Shown piece after piece: positions 1 through 8,323 of a DNA stretch of 64,000 nt. Positions within the stretch are counted from its first letter, which is position 1. Each line of letters starts with the position of its first letter. The position numbers were made by a program, and so were the translations under genes. The stretch is taken from positions 806,001 through 870,000 of the forward strand of contig CBDCCY010000004.1 in NCBI GenBank assembly GCA_965215155.1, in the 5' to 3' direction. The notes beneath the pieces were generated by a model. It was not told where the DNA came from. It saw only the letters and a list, made by a program, of their open reading frames with translations, and ran no database searches. Origin of the DNA: JAGWAJ01 sp965215155 (GTDB taxonomy: Bacteria > Acidobacteriota > Vicinamibacteria > Vicinamibacterales > UBA8438).

Positions 1-479
1 TCGTCCTGTCGAAGCTCAAGGTCGGCTACCTGGTCGACTACGACCTTCGGACGTGGCGCGTCACCGGCCACAACCGCTACCAGTTCTCCGGCCGGGACCG
101 CATCGACGAGTGGGAGCTGACGGCCGGCAACGATCAGCGCTATCTGGAGCACGCCGACGGCGGGTGGTCGCTCTCGACCACCATCGCCATCGGCGACGTC
201 GGCGGCGACGTCCGGCAGCACATCCTCGACCACGAGGATCCGCCGGAGCAGATCATCTACGGCGGCAAGATCTACCGCCTCGACGCCGCCTACGCGGGGC
301 ACATGCATCCCGGCGGGGACGGGGCGGGCCGTCACGTGATCCGCTGGGAGTTCCTGAACGAGGCCGAGACCGGCTTCGTCGGCATCGAGCAATGGAGCGA
401 GACCGAGTTCACCGCTGCGGCCGGGTCCGTCGTCGAGGACTACCAGTTCACGCACATCCTTCCGGGGGCACCGGCATGA
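1..479 (+). CDS. DUF4178 domain protein, 3' part
   Basis: Open from the window edge (codons in phase with base 3) to TGA at 477-479, about 158 residues, N-terminus missing. The visible part has the DUF4178 pattern: a Val-Gly-Tyr-Leu-Val-Asp-Tyr strand near the start, a WRVTGHNRYQF segment, and later alternating strands with Trp-Glu-Leu and Trp-Ser-Leu. DUF4178 has no proven biochemical role; it recurs beside DUF350 membrane proteins, PspA and polyamine genes, which is the setting here. The next gene starts inside its stop codon (ATGA), so the two are translationally coupled. The family call comes from memory of the pattern. Confidence 0.7.
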   Translation, partial: VLSKLKVGYLVDYDLRTWRVTGHNRYQFSGRDRIDEWELTAGNDQRYLEHADGGWSLSTTIAIGDVGGDVRQHILDHEDPPEQIIYGGKIYRLDAAYAGHMHPGGDGAGRHVIRWEFLNEAETGFVGIEQWSETEFTAAAGSVVEDYQFTHILPGAPA

Positions 480-1258
480 GGACATCCGGCCGTTCGGCCT
501 CGACACGGCGCGGGTGCCCGGCCACGCCCCGGTGCGGGCCCGACTCCGCGACGGCGGGCGACGCGCGTCGCAAACGCCCCGCGGCGCTCGCGCTCGCGAT
601 GACCCTGCCGCTAGCCGTCGCCGCCTGCAGCTCCGAGACGCCGCTCGATCGGCTCCGGGCCCAGCTCGACGGCTTCCCCGAGTACTCGGTGGTGCTGCAG
701 GACATGGACTCGAGCCTGTTCGGGTACACGCACCGCTACCAGGTGCTGGTCGGCCAGCCGCAGCCCGGCTCGGACGATCTCGACTACCGGGAGACGGTCG
801 TGGAGTCGGAGGTCGACGGCGCCACCTACTCGCGCTACGAGCCGTTCCTCGGCATGGTGATCCTGTCGAAGACGGGTGACGGGACGGTGGACGAGGGCGC
901 GCACCCGCCCGGCTACCAGCAGGTGGGCGACGAGCGCTACGGCCAGTGGCGCGACGACGGCCGCGGCGGATCGTTCTGGGAGTTCTACGGCCAGTACGCG
1001 CTGCTCCGCGACGTCATCGGCGGCTTCGGGGGAGGCATCAGCCGGGACGACTGGAACGGCTACCGGGACTCCCGCGAACGCGGCCGGACCTACTACGGCC
1101 GCGGCGGCAGCACCTATGGCACGAACGGGTCCGCCACGCGCCAGTCGAACCCCGACTTCTTCCGCCGGCAGCAGGCGCGGCAGGCGGCGCGCACCCGGTC
1201 CTTCGGTCAGCGGGTCCAGGGCCGCATGTCGGGCGGCTTCCGCAGCTTCGGCAAGTAA
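476..1258 (+). CDS. Lipoprotein of the DUF4178/DUF350 operon
   Basis: About 260 residues. The ATG at 476 overlaps the upstream TGA. A basic N-terminus is followed by a hydrophobic stretch ending LPLAVAACSS, a good lipobox with the acylated Cys near residue 51, so the mature protein should be membrane-anchored outside the cytoplasm. The middle is rich in Tyr, Gly and Asp (GRGGSFWEFYGQYA). The tail is strongly basic, Gln/Arg/Ser/Gly-rich and ends GGFRSFGK. I do not recognise a domain with certainty; similar Gly/Tyr-rich secreted proteins sit in DUF4178-DUF350 operons (DUF4247-like is one possibility). The 41-residue leader before the hydrophobic core is long, so an internal start is possible. 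Confidence 0.65.
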   Translation: MRTSGRSASTRRGCPATPRCGPDSATAGDARRKRPAALALAMTLPLAVAACSSETPLDRLRAQLDGFPEYSVVLQDMDSSLFGYTHRYQVLVGQPQPGSDDLDYRETVVESEVDGATYSRYEPFLGMVILSKTGDGTVDEGAHPPGYQQVGDERYGQWRDDGRGGSFWEFYGQYALLRDVIGGFGGGISRDDWNGYRDSRERGRTYYGRGGSTYGTNGSATRQSNPDFFRRQQARQAARTRSFGQRVQGRMSGGFRSFGK

Positions 1259-1273
1259 CCCTCGGGGAGGCGC

Positions 1274-2119
1274 ATGATGTCGGTCGAGCAGATCCTGAGC
1301 GGGTTCGTCTATCTGGCCGTCGTGCTCGTGCTGCTCGTCATCGGCAAGTGGGTCTTCGACCTGCTGCACCGGCGCTTCGTCCTGCGGACCGAGCTCATCG
1401 AGCGGGACAACCTGGCCGTGGCCGCGGCGGCGGCCGGCTACTACCTGGGGGTGGTCATCGTCCTCGCCGGCGTCGTGTCGGGGCCGGCCTCGTTCAGCCT
1501 GCTCGACGACGTGATCGGCCTTGCCGTCTTCGGCCTGCTCGGGATCGTGCTGCTCAACCTCTCGGCCTGGATCAACGACAAGGTGGTCTTCCGGCAGTTC
1601 GTCATCGAGCGCGAGATCGTCGAGGACCGCAACGTCGGCGTCGGAGTCATCGAGGGCGGCAACTACGTCGCGATGGGCCTCGTCACGGCGGGCGCGATGT
1701 CGGGCGAGGGCGGCCTGGCCTCGGGGCTGGCGTTCTGGATCGGCGGCCTCCTGGCGCTCCTCGTCGCGGGGCTGCTGTACGACCGGATCACCTCGTACGA
1801 CCTGCACGACCAGATCGAGCGCGGCAATGTCGCGGTGGCGATCGCCTTCGCCGGGGTGCTCGTCGGCTTCGGGAACATCATCCGGCTGGCCGGCGAGGGA
1901 GACTTCGTCTCCTGGAACGCGAGCCTGACCGAGTTCGGCTACTACACCGTGGTCGGGCTGGTCCTGCTGCCGCTGGTCCGGCTCTTCGCCGACAAGGTGC
2001 TGCTGCCCGGCGCCAGCCTGAGCGACGAGCTGCTGCAGGATTCGCCCAACCTGGGCGCCGGCGTCATCGAAGCGACCACCTATCTCGCGGCGTCGATGCT
2101 GATCGGCCTGACGCTCTGA
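1274..2119 (+). CDS. DUF350 double-domain integral membrane protein
   Basis: 281 residues, ATG at 1274 with GGGGAGG at 1264-1270. About eight hydrophobic helices. A short motif recurs four times at the head of helices: RDNLAVAAAAAGYY, RNVGVGVIEGGNYV, RGNVAVAIAFAGVL and PNLGAGVIEATTYL. That fits two tandem DUF350 domains, the usual arrangement of the E. coli YjfL family. Function is unproven; YjfL-like proteins occur with PspA-like, YjfI-like and glutathionylspermidine-synthase-like genes in the E. coli yjf operon. It lies 15 bp after the lipoprotein gene and 14 bp before the channel gene, so all are probably one transcript. Confidence 0.85.
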   Translation: MMSVEQILSGFVYLAVVLVLLVIGKWVFDLLHRRFVLRTELIERDNLAVAAAAAGYYLGVVIVLAGVVSGPASFSLLDDVIGLAVFGLLGIVLLNLSAWINDKVVFRQFVIEREIVEDRNVGVGVIEGGNYVAMGLVTAGAMSGEGGLASGLAFWIGGLLALLVAGLLYDRITSYDLHDQIERGNVAVAIAFAGVLVGFGNIIRLAGEGDFVSWNASLTEFGYYTVVGLVLLPLVRLFADKVLLPGASLSDELLQDSPNLGAGVIEATTYLAASMLIGLTL

Positions 2120-2133
2120 CGCCTCGCCGGCCG

Positions 2134-3177
2134 ATGGCCATCCGCACCACCACCGTCGCGCGGCCGCTCGCGACGCTGCTGGCCTTCCTGCGCCGGGAGA
2201 ACCTGTTCCGGCTGGCCGGCGTGATCGTCGTGCTGATCCTGGCCGGCGCGGCCGGGCTGACCTGGTTCGAGGAGGATCGGCCGTTTCCCGACGCCGTCTG
2301 GTGGGCCATCGTCACCCTGACCACGGTCGGCTTCGGCGACATCGCGCCGGTCTCGCTCGGCGGACGCCTGATCGGCGTGGTGCTGATGTTCTTCGGCATC
2401 GGCGTCCTCGGCACGTTCACGGCGACCATCGCCGGCGTGTTCGTCGAGAGGCGGGCGAGGAGGGACCGCGGCATGGAACCGTCCGACCTGGAAGGGCACA
2501 TCGTCCTGTGCGGCTGGAACGACCGGACGCGCGAGATCCTGAAGGACCTGCGGGCCGATTCGCGGGCCGCGGACGCCGACATCGTCCTGCTGGCGGACGT
2601 CGAGACGAAGCCGAGCGAGGACGAGAGGCTCCACTTCGTGCGCGGCGACGTCAACGAGGACGACCTGCGGCGGGCCGGCGTGGAGCGCGCGGCGACGGTC
2701 GTCCTCGTCGGGGACCGCAGGCTCGACTATCAGGCGCGCGACGCCCGGGCCGTGCTGGCGGTCTTGACCGTAAAGAGTCTCAACCCGAGCGTTTATGCGA
2801 TTGTCGAGCTGGCGGGGGAGGAGAACGTCCGCCACTGCAAGCAGGCCAAGGCCAACGAGATCATCGTGGGCGCCGATCTCTGCAGCCGGGTCATCTCGAC
2901 CGCTACCCTCGATCACGGCATCTCCACCGTCCTGCGGGAGCTGCTCAGCGCGCAGGAGGGCCAGAATCTCATCACCGTCCCGGTGACCGAAGGTCAGGCA
3001 GGGCGGGAGTTCCTCGACCTGTTCTGCGAGCTGAAGCGCGAGCAGGGGATGATCGCGCTGGCGATCCAGCGGCGCCGGGACGAGAAGGGAGACCGGGAAA
3101 TCGTGACGAACCCCGAGGCGAAGGCGGAGGTCGAAGCCGGCGACGGCCTCGTGGTAATCGCCCCTCAGTCCCGGTGA
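2134..3177 (+). CDS. Ion channel with TrkA-type NAD-binding domain
   Basis: 347 residues, ATG at 2134. A first membrane helix (about residues 24-44), a pore loop with TVGFGD at 64-69, and a second helix (about 76-100) form the two-helix potassium-channel module. The rest is an RCK/TrkA-N domain starting at GHIVLCGWNDRTREIL, with a Rossmann-like strand, a conserved acidic residue and a C-terminal TrkA-C-like part. The expected product is a ligand- or nucleotide-gated K+ channel in the inner membrane. The pore signature is TVGFGD rather than the classical TVGYGD, which is common in prokaryotic channels. Its place between DUF350 and PspA-type genes suggests a role in envelope or ionic stress. 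Confidence 0.88.
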   Translation: MAIRTTTVARPLATLLAFLRRENLFRLAGVIVVLILAGAAGLTWFEEDRPFPDAVWWAIVTLTTVGFGDIAPVSLGGRLIGVVLMFFGIGVLGTFTATIAGVFVERRARRDRGMEPSDLEGHIVLCGWNDRTREILKDLRADSRAADADIVLLADVETKPSEDERLHFVRGDVNEDDLRRAGVERAATVVLVGDRRLDYQARDARAVLAVLTVKSLNPSVYAIVELAGEENVRHCKQAKANEIIVGADLCSRVISTATLDHGISTVLRELLSAQEGQNLITVPVTEGQAGREFLDLFCELKREQGMIALAIQRRRDEKGDREIVTNPEAKAEVEAGDGLVVIAPQSR

Positions 3178-3309
3178 TGGACCGCCGCCAAGGCCCGGCC
3201 GGGGGCAGCGGTTCCCGGGTGCGTGAACCGCCCCGCGGCCGGCATCGTAATCTAGGAGAGGAAGCTGTGACGGCAAGTGCTACAGTCGCGCGGGGAGGCG
3301 CGGGTTTCG

Positions 3310-3717
3310 ATGTCTGAGCATCTCGACAAGGTGCGGGAATACCTGCTGGAGCTCGGGGTCACCATCGTGACGGAGAACGAGGCGGAGGAGCTGGTGGTCA
3401 TCGACGACGAGGACGCCGGCATCAAGCAGATGGTCATCGACTGCGAGCCCCCTCTCGTCATCCTCGAGCAGCTGATCGGCGAGGTGCCGGACGAGCCGGG
3501 CGACATGTTCACCCGGCTGCTGCAGATGAACAACACCCTGGTGCACGGTGCGTTCGTCCTCGACGAGACGGGCCGGCGCGTCCTCTACCGGGACACGCTG
3601 CAGCTCGCCAATCTCGATGCAAACGAGCTGCACGGCTCGATACAGTCGCTCTCGCTGGCCCTGGCGGAGTACGGCGCCGAGCTGCTCACCTACTGGCAGG
3701 GCACGAACCGGAGTTGA
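3310..3717 (+). CDS. YjfI/YbjN-like small acidic protein
   Basis: 135 residues. I choose ATG at 3310, which has GGGGAGG at 3292-3298 and starts MSEHLDKVREYLLELG; a GTG start at 3277 would add 11 residues. The protein is acidic with an alpha/beta pattern like the CesT/YbjN/DUF2170 fold: N-terminal helix, paired strands around LVVIDDEDAG, then NNTLVHGAFVLDETG and a long C-terminal helix. In E. coli, yjfI (DUF2170) directly precedes the PspA-like yjfJ, and the same order is seen here with 37 bp between genes. DUF2170 versus YbjN cannot be settled by eye. Confidence 0.65.
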   Translation: MSEHLDKVREYLLELGVTIVTENEAEELVVIDDEDAGIKQMVIDCEPPLVILEQLIGEVPDEPGDMFTRLLQMNNTLVHGAFVLDETGRRVLYRDTLQLANLDANELHGSIQSLSLALAEYGAELLTYWQGTNRS

Positions 3718-3754
3718 TGGCACAGGCCTGGACTGTGCAAGGAGAGAACAGAGA

Positions 3755-4468
3755 ATGGCCGGGTTTTTCAGTCGATTGTTCAAGGTCGCGGAAGCCAATG
3801 CCCACGCGGCGGTGGATCACCTGGAGGATCCCATCAAGATGACGGAGCAGGGCATCCGCGACCTGAAGCGCAACCTGCAGGCGGCGATGGTCAGCCTCGC
3901 CCAGGTGAAGTCGCTCGCCATCCGCCTGCACAAGGAGGGCGACGACCACAAGAAGCGGGCCGCCGAGTACGAGCGCAAGGCGATGCTGCTGCTCAAGCGG
4001 ATGGAGGCCGGCGAGATGGGGGCCGCCGACGCGGAGCGGCTGGCGACCGCGGCGCTCGAGAAGAAGGAGGAAGCCGTGCGGCAGGCGGGCCGGGTGAACG
4101 GCGACCACCAGACGCAGCAGCGGATGGCCGATCAGCTCCAGGCCAAGGTCGACGACCTGAAGCGCAAGATCGCCCGCTACGAGAACGACCTCGTCACGTT
4201 GCGCGCCCGCGCTCGCACCGCCTCGTCGATGCGCAAGATCAACCAGCAGCTCGCCGGCGTCGACGCGAGCGGCACGGTGGCGATGCTCGAGAAGATGAAG
4301 CACAAGGTCGAGGAAGAGGAATCGCTCGCCGAGGCCTACGACCAGCTCAACGACGTCGGGCGCAGCGTCGACGACGACATCGACAAGGCGCTGACCACCT
4401 CGTCGCCCAGCGCCGCCGCCGACTCGCTGGCCGCGCTGAAGCAGAAGATGGGCATCGCGACGGCATAG
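3755..4468 (+). CDS. PspA/IM30 family protein
   Basis: 237 residues, ATG at 3755 with AAGGAGAG upstream. It begins MAGFFSRLFKVAEANAH, the amphipathic start typical of PspA/IM30, followed by EDPIKMTEQGIRDL (the family EDP motif). It then runs as a nearly continuous charged coiled coil to about residue 200, with a short C-terminal helix. Family members (PspA, Vipp1, YjfJ) assemble into ESCRT-III-like rods or rings on the inner membrane and stabilise it under stress. It is the last gene of the operon before a GC-rich tandem repeat. Confidence 0.92.
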   Translation: MAGFFSRLFKVAEANAHAAVDHLEDPIKMTEQGIRDLKRNLQAAMVSLAQVKSLAIRLHKEGDDHKKRAAEYERKAMLLLKRMEAGEMGAADAERLATAALEKKEEAVRQAGRVNGDHQTQQRMADQLQAKVDDLKRKIARYENDLVTLRARARTASSMRKINQQLAGVDASGTVAMLEKMKHKVEEEESLAEAYDQLNDVGRSVDDDIDKALTTSSPSAAADSLAALKQKMGIATA

Positions 4469-4550
4469 GGAGCTTGCGCGCCCCGGGCGCGCAGAGTCTG
4501 CGCCGGCGCGCGACCATTCCCGGCGCACGTCCTGCGGCGCAGACTCCTGG

Positions 4551-4662
4551 CCCGGCGCGCCGCGCACCGGCAGCCCGGCGCGCCGCGCACCGCAGCCCGG
4601 CGCGCCGCGGACCGGCAGCCCGGCGCGCAGCGCACCGGCAGCCCAGCGCGCCGCCGTGCAGC
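4551..4662. repeat. 23-bp tandem repeat, about 4.5 copies
   Basis: Units starting CCCGGCGCGCCGCGCACCGG occupy 4551-4573, 4574-4595, 4596-4618 and 4619-4641, with a degenerate partial unit from 4642. Units are 23, 22, 23 and 23 bp with one or two substitutions. The array lies between the convergent pspA-like gene (stop 4468) and the FAD oxidoreductase gene (stop 4731) and is outside both. The 22-bp unit breaks any reading frame, so it is probably non-coding. Each unit carries a GGCGCGCC palindrome, so strong secondary structure and a role in bidirectional termination are possible. Confidence 0.7.
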
Positions 4663-4730
4663 TCCCCCGTGCACCGTCGGAACCGCCCGGGCTCTTCCCA
4701 GGGTCCGGGCGGACTTGCGTACGGGCGGCC

Positions 4731-6524
4731 TCAGAGCGAGCTCGCGAACGGGTGGCCGAGCTCCCGCATCACCTCCTCCGCGGCCCGGACGCCGTGGTAC
4801 TGCGCCTCCTCGAACACCGAGATCCCGCTCATGTCGGAGTGGGCGAAGCGGACGGCGCCGTGCCGCGCCGCGGCCCCGCGGCGCGCCTCGCCCCAGACGA
4901 AGCCCGGCACGGGCCGGATCATCGCGTGCCCCCACAGCATGACGTCGACGCGCGTGACCAGCGACTCGATGTCGGGGTGCGCCTGCCCGAGGTCGGCGAG
5001 GATCAGCGACACCCAGTCGCGCCACTCGCGCCCCAGCATCCACTCGCGCGCCGCGCCCGGATTCGGCGCGGTGAGCGGCAGGTAGTAGGTGAGCACGCTC
5101 GGCCCCGGCGCGATGCGCAGGTCCTGGTGCGTGGCGACCACGTAGCCGAGCGACGGGCTGTCGGCGATCACGTTGTCCCAGGCGGCGGCGTCCGGCAGGC
5201 GGCGGACGGTGAGGTTGGCGACCATCCACGGGCAGTAGGTGAACGCGTCGAGGCCCTCCGGTGCGTAGCCCTCGATCACGTGGGGAGCGGTGAACCGCGG
5301 CAGGGCGTAGATGCAGTGCCGGGCGCGAAAGCGCACCGCGGACTCGCTGCGCGTGTCGAGGGCGTCGATCTCGACACCGCCGTCCACCGTCGTTCCGTCC
5401 GGCGACCGCCCGGTCAGTGCTCCCCGGATCCCCGGCCGCCCTCCGACTCCGGGCGCTCCCCCGACGCCCGGCGCTCCGGCGGTCCGCACGCGGTAGGCCA
5501 GCATGCCGGTGCGGACGCGGCCGCCGATGCGGTCCAGGTAGTGGCGGACGATGCGGCCGTTGCCCTCCGGCCACGTCAGGTACTCGACGTCCGCGGGGCG
5601 CGAGCAAAAGTAGTGCCAGCCCGCCCAGGCCGAGGTCGTGTCGAGGGTGCAGCCGTAGTCGTCGCGGCAGCAGTAGTCGACGTACCACCGCAGGTCGGAT
5701 GAGGCCCACCCCGCGCGATCGAGGTACTCGCCCATCGACAGGCGATCGAGCGCGACGATCTCCGGATCGGTCGTGCCGAGCGCCACCGGCAGGGCGAACG
5801 CCCGGCGGCCCTGCGCGTCGCGGTAGCCGCGATAGGTCGCCATCTGCGCCTCGAACGCGGCCAGCTCGGCTCCTCCGGCGCCAGTCCCGTCGCCGTTCGG
5901 GTCCAGGATGTCTCGCGCGGAGAGCCCCGAGCGCCACTGCCCGCCGACGAAGCGCCGCTCCTGCGGTGCGTGGCACAGGTGCCGCGGGTCGTAGCGCGGT
6001 GCGCCGTCCGGTCCGTACCCCTCGACGAGGCCCATCTCCTCCACCAGCTCGCGGACGGCGGTCGCCTCGGGCGGCGGCACCGGGAGGTAGTGCGCGCCCC
6101 ACGGGTAGGCAGTGACCTCGTTCGCCCCCCAGCGCGCGTTCCCGCCCGCGTCCGGCTCGAGCTCCAGCACCCTGAAGTCGCGGAAGCCGCTGCGGGCGAG
6201 CTTCCAGGCGGCCGACAGGCCCGCGATGCCGCCGCCGACGACGACCACCGGCACGTCCCGGGTCTGCCCCGGCGCCGGCCACTGCGGCGGCGCTCCGCCC
6301 GGCGGCGGCCGCAGCCGGTGTCCGGCCCGGTGTGAGGCGCCGACGATGGAGCCGGTGATGCGGCCGGCATCGAGCGCGGTCTCAGCAGCGGAGGGCGGTC
6401 GCGGTGAGCAGCCGAACGCGGTCGCCGCGGCGGCGCCGGGGCCGGCGCGGAGGATCTCCCGGCGGGTCAGTCCGGGGCGGCTCCGGCGCCCCGGACGGTG
6501 GGACTCTGGGGGCTTGCGAGACAA
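4731..6524 (-). CDS. FAD-dependent oxidoreductase (amine-oxidase-like), exported
   Basis: 597 residues. The N-terminus carries a twin-arginine-like motif (TRREILRAG) and a hydrophobic run ending TAFGCS, so it may be a Tat-exported lipoprotein. The Rossmann motif VVVVGGGIAGLSAAWKLARSG starts near residue 92, followed by an ELEPDAGGNARWG segment that contacts FAD in flavin amine oxidases and phytoene-desaturase-like enzymes. The C-terminus has SDMSGISVFEEAQYHG, the FAD-contact region. Substrate unknown. Similar proteins occur beside spermidine-synthase/DUF350 clusters, so a polyamine link is conceivable; AdoMet decarboxylase or spermidine synthase, if present, would lie left of this window. It converges on the PspA operon. 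Confidence 0.8.
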   Translation of the reverse strand: MSRKPPESHRPGRRSRPGLTRREILRAGPGAAAATAFGCSPRPPSAAETALDAGRITGSIVGASHRAGHRLRPPPGGAPPQWPAPGQTRDVPVVVVGGGIAGLSAAWKLARSGFRDFRVLELEPDAGGNARWGANEVTAYPWGAHYLPVPPPEATAVRELVEEMGLVEGYGPDGAPRYDPRHLCHAPQERRFVGGQWRSGLSARDILDPNGDGTGAGGAELAAFEAQMATYRGYRDAQGRRAFALPVALGTTDPEIVALDRLSMGEYLDRAGWASSDLRWYVDYCCRDDYGCTLDTTSAWAGWHYFCSRPADVEYLTWPEGNGRIVRHYLDRIGGRVRTGMLAYRVRTAGAPGVGGAPGVGGRPGIRGALTGRSPDGTTVDGGVEIDALDTRSESAVRFRARHCIYALPRFTAPHVIEGYAPEGLDAFTYCPWMVANLTVRRLPDAAAWDNVIADSPSLGYVVATHQDLRIAPGPSVLTYYLPLTAPNPGAAREWMLGREWRDWVSLILADLGQAHPDIESLVTRVDVMLWGHAMIRPVPGFVWGEARRGAAARHGAVRFAHSDMSGISVFEEAQYHGVRAAEEVMRELGHPFASSL

Positions 6525-6822
6525 CGGTGCCTGCGCTGGCGAGACGTGTGCCGCCGGTGTGGTACGTCGTCGAGCCGTTCCGCGGTCACGCCGCGTCCCG
6601 CTCGCGGCGGCCAGCGAGGAAGCAGCGTATCACGCCGTCGCGTGTCGCCCGTGCGGTTCCCGGCGGGTCCCGCCCACCATGACTCCAATCCGTAGCACGG
6701 ACGGGCCGCCGGTGCCCTCTCGGAGGTCCCGGCGCCGGCGGCGGGCGGGCGCGGGGACCGGAGGCGAAGCGCAGCAGGACGCCATCCTACCGAACGACGC
6801 CTTGAAAGAGGCGGGACTTAGA
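6525..6822. other. Divergent intergenic region
   Basis: About 300 bases between the divergent FAD oxidoreductase and the 166-aa gene. It must hold both promoters, but I could not pick convincing -35/-10 pairs in this GC-rich stretch. Several short frames cross it and none shows family-like composition. No other gene seen. Confidence 0.4.
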
Positions 6823-7323
6823 ATGAAGGGCTGGAATCGAGGAACAGACGCAGTGGGATCGACGCGGGAGACGCGGACCTGGGCCGAGCAGGAAACGCGA
6901 CGGCGAGCGGCCGAGCACGCAATCGCAGCTCGGGTGGACCTCGGCCCTCCGGAACGGTACGACGACGAGTACACCCCGACCGAGACGCTGCTGAGCCTGC
7001 GACCGGACGCGGATCCGGAGGCCACGGGCCCGCGGTCACAGAGCGTCCGCGCGGTGATCTGCGGCCGGTGCGCCGGGTGGGCGAGGCCGCCGACACCGGA
7101 AGAGGTGTACGACGCGATGCGGGCCACGAAGCGGACCGCACGGCAGCGAAGCGCGATCGGGGTGCTCACGCAGGAGGCGGACTTCGAGGAGCTCGTGAAC
7201 GCGCACCTCGAAGGCGCGTTCACGTGGCGACAGCTCGTCCGAGCGTTCCAGGAGCGGCAGTACGTGCCGCAAAGCCGGGCCGGGTTCCTGAAGAGGCTGG
7301 CGAAGAGATGGCCGAGAGGCTGA
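6823..7323 (+). CDS. Unknown partner of AbiEii-like nucleotidyltransferase
   Basis: 166 residues from ATG at 6823, beginning MKGWNRGTDAVGSTRETRTW. The frame stays open upstream and the true start is not certain. The protein is highly charged (Arg/Glu-rich) with no membrane segment. Near the middle AVICGRCAGWARPPTPEEVY holds a CxxC pair, and the C-terminal half (RTARQRSAIGVLTQEADFEE, then a WRQLVRAFQERQ helix) looks helical. I recognise no family. Its stop overlaps the start of the AbiEii-like gene by 16 bp, so they are translationally coupled. In AbiE systems the upstream gene encodes the antitoxin AbiEi, but I do not see the AbiEi winged-helix signature. Confidence 0.55.
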   Translation: MKGWNRGTDAVGSTRETRTWAEQETRRRAAEHAIAARVDLGPPERYDDEYTPTETLLSLRPDADPEATGPRSQSVRAVICGRCAGWARPPTPEEVYDAMRATKRTARQRSAIGVLTQEADFEELVNAHLEGAFTWRQLVRAFQERQYVPQSRAGFLKRLAKRWPRG

Positions 7324-8255
7324 CGCTGCCGGAACCGGCCCGAAGCCTGTGGCTGGAGAAGCGAGACATCCTCCGGAACCTGAAGGGAGAAGCCGGGAAG
7401 CCGCCGGGCCGGGTTCACCTGTGCGGCGGAACGGTCCTTGCCGCTCGCCTGAAGCACCGACTCAGCACGGACATCGACCTGCTGTTCACGGACCGGGAGA
7501 GCCTCATCGACCTTTGTCAGGGAGACGAGGACGTCGTCGAACTGCTGGAGGGAGAACCGGAACGGATCGACGGGAGGCAGATCCGGATCCGCTTCACCAC
7601 CGGGAGCATCGACCTGACCGTGCTGCGGCCGGTTCCGCCCGAGGGCCAGCACGAGGCGCTGGTCGAGGGACGGCGCGAGATGGTGCTGACGAACACGCAG
7701 ATCCTCGCCGGGAAGCTCGAGCGGGCAGAAGCCGTGCTCGTGCGTGACATCGTCGACGTGCTCGTAGCGGCCGAGAGAGACCGCGCCGCGCTCGCCGGGG
7801 CAGTCAGCCTGCTGCCCGACACGAGCGCCGCTGCGATAGCCGAGGTGTGGAGGAGCACCAACGAGGAGCTCGCCGAGGACTTCGGAGAGAGGATCCACAA
7901 GCTGGATCCGGCGATCCGGCTGAATCCGAAGGAGCTGGGAAGCGCTGCCGCAGACGCCCTGCTGGCCCACCGCTACCGGCGGGTAGCGATCGACGTCGAT
8001 GAGAAGGAGCTCACGATCCTGAAGACTATCGCCAGCGGCCCGCTGCCGACGGAGCGGTACGCAACGAGCGACGCTGCGCGAGCCATCGTCGCCTCGGGAA
8101 TCAGCGGGCACCTCAACAGCCACGGTCCCATGTCCGGGGCCGCGCTGATCGCGCGAATCGAGGAAGTGCAGGCAAGGGGCCGGCAGTGGTCTTTCGAGAC
8201 GGGAACGCCGCTGCGGCCCGGCGTCGGCTGGGCCGGCGGCCAACCACGGCGTTGA
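7308..8255 (+). CDS. AbiEii/MenT-type nucleotidyltransferase
   Basis: 315 residues, ATG at 7308. The DNA-polymerase-beta-like NTase core is visible: HLCGGTVLAARLKHRLSTD at about residues 36-54, then IDLLF with the acidic pair (STDIDLLF), and a third acidic strand at GSIDLTVLRP. A lysine-containing helix (NTQILAGKLERAEAVLVRDI) matches the AbiEii/AbiGii family, whose members are nucleotidyltransferase toxins that can modify tRNA acceptor ends (MenT, AbiEii). The glycine loop reads GGT, as in many family members. Length is near the family norm. Overlap with the preceding unknown gene suggests a two-gene toxin-antitoxin or phage-defence unit. Confidence 0.78.
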   Translation: MAERLTLPEPARSLWLEKRDILRNLKGEAGKPPGRVHLCGGTVLAARLKHRLSTDIDLLFTDRESLIDLCQGDEDVVELLEGEPERIDGRQIRIRFTTGSIDLTVLRPVPPEGQHEALVEGRREMVLTNTQILAGKLERAEAVLVRDIVDVLVAAERDRAALAGAVSLLPDTSAAAIAEVWRSTNEELAEDFGERIHKLDPAIRLNPKELGSAAADALLAHRYRRVAIDVDEKELTILKTIASGPLPTERYATSDAARAIVASGISGHLNSHGPMSGAALIARIEEVQARGRQWSFETGTPLRPGVGWAGGQPRR

Positions 8256-8323
8256 ACTGGCGAATCGCCGTCGTCTCGTTGCGGGGCCCCGCCCGATCCG
8301 CGTGACTGCTACGATCTGCTCCC

